Shown in pieces: positions 8,251-14,111 of a stretch of DNA of 14,111 nucleotides. Numbering within the stretch: position 1 is the first letter of the stretch; every line of letters begins with the position of its first letter. A program made the position numbers and the translations under genes. The DNA lies in NCBI GenBank assembly GCA_028565635.1, contig JAOXYB010034218.1, forward strand, positions 1 to 14,111, read 5' to 3'. The DNA comes from Phoronis ovalis (lineage: Eukaryota > Phoronida > Phoronidae). The notes under the pieces are model-generated. The model saw nothing but the letters and a program-made list of their open reading frames with translations, made no database searches and was not told the origin of the DNA.

Positions 8251-11200
8251 CTGTAAAGAATGACTAAAAGTTATTACAAAATACTAGGATATGACATATT
8301 ACCATGGGGGACCTGCTCTTGTGCTAAATAATCCTGTAATAATATATTAAAAGTTTTCCTAATCTCTTTTTGTAATTAGAGCTTTATACACTTTTTCCAT
8401 TCAGGCCAATGCAGTGATATTCTTAAATAGAAGACTACTTAAAGACATTCCATTCAACACTTCTGCAAAATACAACATAACGAAGCTTTGAGGAACATCT
8501 GAAACTACTGAGCACCCCAATAGAACATGTACAGTGGGTGTTCCTAAAATACGCCCTCCCTCGCCATACAATTACAGGACGTGAAATAGCTTTCAGAGAA
8601 ATTCAGAAAATGTATGATTCCAAAAATCTGGGAGAAAAATCAACACCTTCAAAGACATCCTATGCAAAATATCAAAGTTTAAAGATGGTGGTATGAGGTT
8701 GTCAGCTACATCTAATGCATGCCTAGTTAGTGGTAAGTAATACCACTAACGAGGCATGCATTATATGTAGCTGACAATCCAGGGGGGGTAGTCGGGTTAC
8801 TTTTTAGTGGTGGAGGTGTGCAGCCCAGTTGAAAATTTTGGATTTGGATTGTACTTCTTGCTGCAGTTTTTTGGATTGCTACCGTCAGTAAAGATATTCA
8901 AAAATTTGGATTGCTACCCACTGCTTACAGAAAATAATTTGGATTAATTTTAAGTTAGTATCCATAAATAAATTTTGGAATTTGGTTTGTATCAGTCAGT
9001 TTGCGTAAAAATGGATTGCTATACTCAAATATTTTAAAATTTGGTTTGCTACCCTAAAATTTTGGATTGGGTTCTGCAGCACATCCCCGTAGTCAAAAAA
9101 CCTTGAGTGCCCCCCCGGGCTGACAACCTCATACCACCATCTTTAAACTTTGATATTTTGAATAGGTTGTCTTTGAAGGTGTTAATTTTTCTCCCAGATT
9201 TTTAGAATCACACATTTTCTGAATTTTGAATATTATATTGGGAGTATTCAAGAACTCCAGCCTGCTTTATTATAAAATCACATGCCAATTTGAATACCAA
9301 ACTCATAACAGTGGAATAGCTAAATTCAGTCATCAGAAAACTTACATCACTTTCTGGCCTCTATCTGGAGACTCCCAGTACATAGTACAATGCTGTGATG
9401 GAACTGAACGAACATGCAAGATGATATGAAAAGAAACTTTTTATACATAAAATCACGTATACCAAGAAGCAATGGCAATATACAATTGTGCAAAACATGT
9501 ACCTGGTGTTATAAGTATCAATGCCTTCAATGCAACATACTCGTGAATATCGACTTGTAACCGTTGAAAATGTTGAGATAGCTGGATCATTCTTGATATT
9601 ATATCTTCCATGTCCAGGCGCTTGGCTGTAAATAAATGCCACTTTAGTGTTATCAAACTTATAGTTCTCTCTGGTGAGAAGAATATACAAGTATGAAGGA
9701 AGGGCCATTTAAAATTGAGTCACAGGGTCACTAGAAAGAAGCTTAACTTGAAAAGCTGATTATTATACTAGTTTAACAAAATTTTAAAATTTCATACAAT
9801 GCTGTAGATTTTTACTCCACTACATACAGCTCTGAATTTGGTGAGACCTAGGATATCGTGCCTAAATGCAAGAAAGTCAAGCAAGTTCAAAATGTAATAG
9901 CTGTTCAGTGTATGGTATATGTTTACAAATAAGAGTCTCATTTAGTAATAATAAGTACCAAAGAAGCTGTACTCTTTTTATGCCAAAATACGACTTGTAA
10001 ACAAAAACGTTTTTTGAAAAGCAGTTAGAGTGTGTAATATTTACTGATTAGATAATACATTGAATCAGATCATATATTTGTTCCTATCAAAAACTGAATC
10101 TCTGATTTATTTATAAAGCAATATTTCCAGGATATATGAGCTTTTTGATCGGAAATTTACTGCATTATCCCACAGTATTTACAATCAGCCTAAGCAAAAA
10201 TTAGAATTTTTATTCAGAGCTTCTTTTCTGGACAACATACCTTGTTCTGTAGTGATTGTTTTTCCATAGGAAATTTTAACAACACCTTTGCAATCTACTG
10301 ATCTCCACACACAGCCAATACACAAAAGTTCTGACCAAGCATGCTGCAGCAAATTAATCTGGTCCTCAATCTAGTGAAATATCATAATCAATAAAACCTG
10401 CAAACTATTACTTAGTAGCTTAAAATTTTAAAAGTCATGAATATTTAAAAATTACATTTTCTCCACAAAGGAAAAGTAATTAAAATGTACCTCAAACTTG
10501 ATAAATTCTGGTAAATGCCGGGCCCATTTTACCACCTTGTAAAGTCTGTGTTCTGTTATGTGCATGAGCGATGAGTAGTGATAGGAGTCTTGATTCATGT
10601 CTGATAACTTGGTCTCACAACAGTCACTTGGTGGATCGTCATCACCAAGGAGATGCTCAAATCGCTCAATCTCAAGAAGAATCTTAGGTACAATAAGTGG
10701 CCGGAGATTTGAATCCTGTAAATACATATAAAGGGGTGATTCTACTGACTAAGCGTAATCTTGACTATCAAACCAGTAGCTCAGCACCCTACATGGCTCT
10801 ACACAAGCTTACAACATCATTTTTGTCTTTATATAATATGATAGAAATCATGTCTTAATGAACAAACCTCTTTATCTTGTGTTGCTAACATACGAGCCAG
10901 CTGACCCTGAAGCTGCCCTGGTAACTTGCTCTGCGCACTCTGTTCTTTATCTAGCACAGAAGTTGCAGGATTTACTTTTTGAACATATGGTCTTTTTCTC
11001 GAAGACGTATTCGACTTCGGGCGTCCATGAGGTGAGCATCCATCATAAGAACTCCTTCCACCACGCTGTCGATTTCCTCGAATAGCTGTGAGCAAATGAA
11101 ATCTAGTACATGATGCCGAGATCTCAGAACAAAAGACATCAATATTAATGTTTCTGAAACTGCAGAAAATGCTGATGCCACTTCGACCATGTAAGTGGTC

Positions 11201-13334
11201 CTCCAAGCAAGTTACCTGTCTCACACGAGTCAAGCAGTCTATCTAATACTAGTTAAAGTAATTCTGGCCATTTGCTTAACAAAAAAACTAAACTAAACAT
11301 AACAGTTTTTAACTATATCATAGAGTGTATGTCGCTTAGTTAAAATGCAGGAAAATTCAGATTGCTCCTGCAGACATTTGACTATAGAAGATTGCTGTAT
11401 GTTGGTGGTTGCAACAGACAGACAAAGACTTTGCAATATAGTCTAAAGGATTTGCTGTTCAGTAAATGATTAAAACCTTACGTAGCGCACAAGATAAAAA
11501 ACTAAACACATCATGATTTATGAACAAACATTCCGAAAAACCTATTGATAATTTAATTAGAAATCTTAATCCTATTTACCATCCGTTTTCATCCCTGCTT
11601 GTAAACATCTAGTAAATCGACATCCAGGACATTTTTTTCTTGTCATGATGTTGATTTCACACTCACTATTGTGGTGGCAGCTATATGCTTTCTTATTCTG
11701 CACAGTTCTCTTAAAGAAGCCTTTGCAGCTTTCGCAAGTATAATTTCCATAATGATAACCTGTAAGCAGGCAGTACTTACATCAGATGACAATATCCATT
11801 GTAGATTAGTGATATCATAAATTTTATTACCTGAGTTTTGAAATATAGCGAGAAATGACAGCACATTCAAAGAAATAGAATGTTACAACGTTATTTTTAA
11901 ATCTACTAAAGGGTTTTATTCACTAGCTGAACAACTAAATAAATAGACGATGTAATGGGAAGAGTTATCTTTCTTGTATTTTACCAGCTCCAGTTTCCAA
12001 AATTTTTGAGAGTTGCTAAACTCAAATACAATATTGTAAACCTCAAAACATTAAATATATCATAAGTATTCCTTTTTGTGTTGCGTTAATTTATTTTGAA
12101 AACATACCAGAAATAACATCACCACAAATTGGACATGGCCCCATTCCTGCGAACTGATTTTTCCAGCCTGGATTAATTCCATCTTCGAACGTTTCACTCC
12201 TAACAGTTGTATAGTGAATACTAGGTGAGTCTCTACTCTGGTTAGTAACGGTAACAGTTTCTGTAGCAATAATATCTTCTGAAGTGATAACTTCTTCTGG
12301 ATTCTGAGACACAATTATAATTTGTTCCCCACTTTCGCCATGTGCTATTCGCACCTGTTCGTTATTCTCAGCAATGATGATATTTTCTGAGCCATGAACA
12401 ATTCTGTGGACATTTGAACTGTTGTCACCTACACAGTTTACTGCGGCCTCAGTTTGATCCTGTGCTTTCTGACGAATCACATAAAAATTATTACCTGATT
12501 GTACGATTACATCATTAGTATCTTCTTCATTTCTTTCGGGGGAAGGCATGAGTTCATTGTTCTCATGCTGTGTTTCAACATCGTTATCTTCACTATTCTG
12601 ACAGACAAGAGAATCTGATGACTGTCTGTTGTCATCATATAGTATGAAGGTACTTTGATGTTGAGCCAATTCTGATTCTATAGGCTCCCTAGACGGTTCT
12701 TGGATGATAACAACCTTTTCTGATGAATTTGACTGAATGCTTTGAAAGTTAGAAGGTGACAGCCCTGACGAGGAACTTGCGACTATTACTGTATTGCGAT
12801 CGCTCTCTGTCTGGTATAATGATTCCCTGGTAGATTGCTCTGATCCTTGTCCTAAAATATGTACTTCTTAAATGAAATGTAGTTCTATATCCTTTATGAA
12901 AGCCACTGAATATCAGGATCAGTTTTAGTTTTAAATAACTCACACTTGATATGTTATGACCAATGTCACAAATATCTTCAAGGTTATACTGATATTTACG
13001 TTGTCCATGCATATTCATTAAGTTACACTATACACATGGATTAAGTTCATTACGTTTAAATGTAATACAACTAGAGACCAACAGTCATCAACACTAATGA
13101 CATCTGGTGGAGACAGAAAACTTCAGTGTTTCCACAACAGGTCATCAGCTCTGAACAAGACATTGGAGGGATATAGAAATGTTTGTTACTAAAGCTTGAA
13201 ATTTTATTTCTCTGCAGCTACATTTCAACTATCGTATATCATATATAATACCTACCCCGTGTTGTAGCCAATGTTTGTGTGATAGCTTGCAATAAGGCAG
13301 GAGAAATCCCAATATCATTTTTTTCTAAGGACAT
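7934..13334 (-). CDS. Hr39: NR5B / Hr39-like nuclear receptor, complete, 8 coding exons
   Basis: A ligand-activated or orphan nuclear receptor that should act in the nucleus as a DNA-bound transcription factor. Joining 13334-13256, 12851-12108, 11759-11580, 11085-10868, 10715-10491, 10370-10241, 9625-9503 and 8250-7934 gives 2016 nt (671 residues) with every intron GT-AG and all phases matching. Residues 1-265 are an acidic, Asn/Gln/Ser-rich A/B region. Residues 266-334 are the C4 DNA-binding domain, with zinc ligands C266, C269, C283, C286 and C302, C308, C318, C321, and a CESCKG P-box. Residues 335-351 hold the FTZ-F1 box (RQRGGRSSY). Residues 408 to about 645 are the ligand-binding domain. 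The ESCKG P-box and RGGR box place it in NR5. TRKKCP, CLQxGMK and RGGRSSY fit NR5B (Hr39) better than NR5A, whose box reads RGGRNKFGP. The family call is firm; NR5B rather than NR5A rests on remembered family motifs. The start is supported by an in-frame TAA at 13346-13344. Confidence 0.93.
8699..8777. repeat. Long near-perfect hairpin, 37-bp arms and 5-nt loop
   Basis: Arms 8699-8735 and 8741-8777 pair with only two mismatches around the loop AGTAA. Landmarks are TTGTCAGCTACAT, GCATGCCT and TTAGTGGTA, answered by TACCACTAA, AGGCATGC and ATGTAGCTGACAA. In RNA or single-stranded DNA this would fold into a very stable stem. The outer end of the stem reuses the TTGTCAGC that ends the larger arm. 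Confidence 0.92.
8778..9118. repeat. Inner repeat with G7/C7 ends and degenerate TTTGGATTGCTACC units
   Basis: The segment opens TCCAGGGGGGGTAGTCGGG and closes GAGTGCCCCCCCGGG, so its ends are roughly inverted to each other. Between them about eight degenerate copies of AAATTTGGATTGCTACC occur (near 8830, 8869, 8899, 8933, 8970, 9007, 9035, 9056). Near its ends lie GGTGTGCAGCCCAG and GGGTTCTGCAGCACATCCCC, also roughly inverted. It resembles a small non-autonomous repeat; the family cannot be named from sequence alone. Confidence 0.6.
9503..9625 (-). CDS. Hr39: Receptor exon 7: ligand-binding domain, helices 7-9 region
   Basis: Acceptor ATTTACAG|CC and donor CCAG|GTACAT bound 123 nt in phase 1 on both sides. 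It encodes A526, then [20 protein letters not shown], then [20 protein letters not shown] (to residue 566). RLQVDxxEYxxLKxLIL is a classic conserved stretch of NR5 and related ligand-binding domains. Confidence 0.93.
9626..10240 (-). other. Receptor intron 6
   Basis: 615 nt, donor GTATGT, acceptor ATTTACAG, phase 1. AT-rich, no coding potential or clear repeats seen. Confidence 0.88.
10241..10370 (-). CDS. Hr39: Receptor exon 6: nuclear-receptor signature, helices 4-5
   Basis: Acceptor TTTCACTAG|ATT and donor G|GTATGT bound 130 nt, phase 0 in and phase 1 out. It encodes [20 protein letters not shown] and onward (residues 483-525). The DQxxLLxxxWxELL pattern is the ligand-binding-domain signature after helix 3 and is close to NR5 family sequences. 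Confidence 0.93.
10491..10715 (-). CDS. Hr39: Receptor exon 5: ligand-binding domain, helix 1 to helix 3
   Basis: Acceptor ATTTACAG|GAT and donor GAG|GTACAT bound exactly 75 codons (phase 0 on both sides, residues 408-482). The start, [16 protein letters not shown], fits helix 1. The end, [20 protein letters not shown], is the helix 3 pattern of nuclear-receptor ligand-binding domains. The acidic [20 protein letters not shown] linker between them would be the H1-H3 loop. Confidence 0.92.
10868..11085 (-). CDS. Hr39: Receptor exon 4: FTZ-F1 box and hinge
   Basis: Acceptor TGCTCACAG|CT and donor GAG|GTTTGT give 218 nt, phase 1 in and phase 0 out. The joined codon is GCT (Ala335), followed by [20 protein letters not shown]. 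The RGGR segment is the FTZ-F1 box, the basic extension typical of NR5 that lets a monomer read the three bases 5' of AGGTCA. The rest is a basic (RKRPYVQK) then Gln/Leu-rich hinge that could carry the nuclear localisation signal. Confidence 0.92.
11086..11579 (-). other. Receptor intron 3, after the DNA-binding domain
   Basis: 494 nt, donor GTAAAT, acceptor TGCTCACAG, phase 1, between GMKTD and AIRG. No repeats or other genes seen. Confidence 0.88.
11580..11759 (-). CDS. Hr39: Receptor exon 3: core of the C4 zinc-finger DNA-binding domain
   Basis: Acceptor CTTACAG|GT and donor G|GTAAAT bound 180 nt in phase 1 on both sides. It encodes 59 full codons starting [18 protein letters not shown]. 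It contains C283 and C286 of finger 1, the ESCKG P-box that reads the AGGTCA half-site, and all four ligands of finger 2 (C302, C308, C318, C321), with the usual five-residue D-box spacing between C302 and C308. It ends at CLQAGMKTD. This is the strongest family evidence in the window. Confidence 0.96.
11760..12107 (-). other. Receptor intron 2, inside the first zinc finger
   Basis: 348 nt, donor GTATGT, acceptor CTTACAG, phase 1, splitting the Gly codon between CPICGDVIS and YHYG. AT-rich and no features seen. Confidence 0.88.
12108..12851 (-). CDS. Hr39: Receptor exon 2: A/B region and first zinc-finger cysteines
   Basis: Acceptor TATTTTAG|GA and donor G|GTATGT bound this 744-nt exon. The upstream 1 nt plus GA makes GGA (Gly27), so the phase closes with exon 1. 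It encodes residues 27-274: Ser/Gln/Asn/Glu-rich, low complexity and probably disordered. Short clusters of Ile/Val recur (VIV at 48-50, VVII at 73-76, VIV at 141-143, III at 184-186, IIIV at 204-207), next to acidic or Ser residues. The last residues, [10 protein letters not shown], are the start of the DNA-binding domain. A/B regions of nuclear receptors diverge quickly, so no homology is expected here. Confidence 0.9.
12852..13255 (-). other. Receptor intron 1
   Basis: 404 nt, donor GTAGGT, acceptor TATTTTAG, phase 1. On the minus strand it contains TAACCTTGA, one mismatch from the reverse complement of an NR5 site, around 12978-12986. Nothing else was seen. Confidence 0.85.
13256..13334 (-). 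CDS. Hr39: Receptor coding exon 1 (start codon, residues 1-26)
   Basis: The ATG at 13334-13332 sits in an AAA-ATG-T context. An in-frame TAA lies four codons upstream, so translation of this frame cannot start earlier on this exon. It encodes [20 protein letters not shown] and a few more residues, then stops at donor G|GTAGGTATT in phase 1. A second donor-like GTATT four bases further on would break the frame. The peptide matches no domain; the [11 protein letters not shown] stretch could form a short amphipathic helix. Confidence 0.85.
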
Positions 13335-13379
13335 TTTGAGGTTTTATGTTCTTTCGTAGGTGCAATAGTAGGAAAATTC
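13335..13379 (-). other. Candidate 5' UTR start of receptor exon 1
   Basis: Reading the minus strand, TATCTTTCCAG ends at 13380, followed by GAATTTTCC. This makes a good splice acceptor 45 nt upstream of the ATG, with a pyrimidine-rich lead-in. If used, the start-codon exon would be 13379-13256 and transcription would start further right, beyond 13400 and possibly outside the window. No TATA box or initiator can be assigned with confidence. Confidence 0.35.
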
Positions 13380-13470
13380 CTGGAAAGATACATGTCACAT
13401 TTCAATACAAAATCAACAAAACAACTTCCTGTTTCAACAAGAAGGCATCTTCAATTTTTCAACACATTTT

Positions 13471-13542
13471 AAATATTTGTATTCTACTGTTTGTAACACT
13501 GGAAATATTTGTATTCTACTGTTTGTAACACTGGAAATATTT
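13471..13542 (+). repeat. Perfect 32-bp tandem duplication
   Basis: The unit AAATATTTGTATTCTACTGT plus TTGTAACACTGG occupies 13471-13502 and is repeated without change at 13503-13534, then AAATATTT begins a third copy. Identity of the copies points to a recent slip or an assembly join. It lies ~140 bp upstream of the receptor start codon, in 5' UTR intron or promoter DNA. Confidence 0.95.
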
Positions 13543-14040
13543 AAAAAGCATTATAGATAGAGGTCATCACAGCAAACATGATAATACTATAGTAATAGTA
13601 CAAAGAAATTGGCCCATTGCCATACTGACCCACATGTTTTAAAGTTTTTATAAACCAATTACAGGTGATTGCCATATCCTAATTCTCTAAATTTGTAACT
13701 GTTACGCTTCATCTTAACATGCCCAGCTAGCCCATTAAAATTTTTAATAATTAATGTTAAATTTATTCACTTATGTAAGCCTTTCTTTTCTTTTTTCATT
13801 AAAATATCTAGTACATCCAAGGTAACCTACCATTAAAAGTATTTCCCCCTGTATGTAAATGAGAAGTCTAAGAAAATAGTTCAACTGAAAAATAAACAGT
13901 TAAAACTGGTTTATAAGCCTACATTGCATGATTAACAATGTAAATTAACTTCTCTAAAATTTATATTATATACAACAATTTATAAAAAAGATGTGACCAT
14001 GCATCATGCTATTTCAGTGATGAAGATGTGATAGTAATTA
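13543..14040. other. Upstream region of the receptor gene, no gene seen
   Basis: AT-rich sequence with no open frame of note. It may contain the promoter or 5' UTR exons of the receptor. A half-site AGGTCA occurs near 13561, which is not informative alone. Confidence 0.5.
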
Positions 14041-14111
14041 GGGTTGCTCCTATAAGGGAGCAAGCCTATTGGTTTTGTACGATTTCTTTCTTCTTCTTTT
14101 TCTTTTTCTTC
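14041..14111 (+). repeat. Hairpin followed by a CTT-rich pyrimidine tract (cut by the window)
   Basis: TTGCTCC (14044-14050) and GGAGCAA (14057-14063) form a perfect 7-bp stem with a 6-nt loop. GCCTATTGGTTTTGTACGAT follows, then a pure pyrimidine run of TTTC/TTC units to the window end. A hairpin next to a simple-sequence tail is the layout of a dispersed short element, but the right part is missing. Confidence 0.6.

Larger units (their letters stand above)
8600..9226. repeat. Nested inverted-repeat element in intron 7
   Basis: The outer arms, 8600-8706 and 9119-9226, are inverted copies of about 107 nt. Shared landmarks are ATTCAGAAAATG, CTGGGAGAAAAAT, CACCTTCAAAGAC, TTTAAAGATGGTGGTATGAG and GGTTGTCAGC, with a few mismatches. 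The left arm runs into a second, smaller palindrome (8699-8777). The space between that palindrome and the right arm is a different repeat with G7 and C7 ends. No open reading frame of note lies inside. It looks like a non-autonomous DNA element with long terminal inverted repeats, later invaded or rearranged. No clear target duplication was seen. Confidence 0.75.
8251..9502 (-). other. Receptor intron 7, the longest, carrying nested inverted repeats
   Basis: 1252 nt, donor GTACAT, acceptor TTCTTTACAG, phase 1. It is two to ten times longer than the other introns, and the excess is largely the palindromic repeat block at 8600-9226. The remaining flanks are unremarkable AT-rich DNA. Confidence 0.88.

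Noticed and set aside
10858-11190. Plus- and minus-strand frames overlapping receptor exon 4
   Set aside because: They are other-frame readings of a real exon; only the frame giving RGGRSSY joins its neighbours.
12060-12314. An 84-codon minus-strand frame over exon 2
   Set aside because: Wrong-frame shadow of the receptor A/B region, Leu/Gln/Lys-rich and not continued by any splice site.
13252-13255. Alternative donor (GTAG|GTATT) for exon 1
   Set aside because: It adds four bases and breaks the frame into exon 2.
1-14111. CRISPR array, tRNA, rRNA, bacterial operon or intact transposase
   Set aside because: No regularly spaced identical repeats, no tRNA-like cloverleaf noticed, no transposase or reverse-transcriptase motif; the sequence is plainly an intron-bearing nuclear genome.

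Overview
The window is eukaryotic nuclear DNA: AT-rich, with short exons split by GT-AG introns, long gene-free stretches and several families of degenerate repeats. The one gene that can be read completely is a nuclear receptor of the NR5B (Hr39-like) type. NR5B receptors are known from arthropods and other protostomes. Together with the repeat types (a core of ~145-bp monomers behind a hairpin head, and G7/C7-ended elements), this suggests a marine invertebrate, perhaps a mollusc or other lophotrochozoan. The phylum is an inference.

Layout. Positions 1-4500 hold the 3' part of an unrecognised plus-strand gene. Two well-phased exons (3375-3472 and 4021-4125) encode a charged, coiled-coil-like C-terminus. 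A possible alternative last exon lies at 176-~445. Positions 861-1140, 2341-3349 and 4981-6581 hold one dispersed repeat family. Its core alternates steps of ~145 bp and ~250-320 bp. The first two pieces look like one element split by ~1.2 kb, which carries a G12 run and an ~84-bp minisatellite. Positions 6582-7933 lie between the two convergent genes and include the probable 3' UTR of the receptor.

Positions 7934-13334, minus strand, carry the complete receptor in eight coding exons. The sizes are 79, 744, 180, 218, 225, 130, 123 and 317 nt, total 2016 nt, 671 residues plus stop. Every junction is GT-AG and every phase closes. The protein has an acidic, Ile/Val-patterned N-terminus, a C4 zinc-finger DNA-binding domain with an ESCKG P-box, an RGGRSSY FTZ-F1 box, a ligand-binding domain with the nuclear-receptor signature, an AF-2 helix and a Ser/Thr-rich tail. 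Intron 7 (8251-9502) carries a nested palindromic repeat. Positions 13380-14111 are upstream sequence with a 32-bp tandem duplication and, at the right edge, a hairpin followed by a pyrimidine tract.

No new enzyme system, CRISPR array or intact transposase gene is visible. The points most worth following are the receptor itself, the possible SUMO-interaction motifs in its N-terminus, the two-period repeat (which carries perfect NR5-type recognition sites) and the nested palindrome in intron 7.
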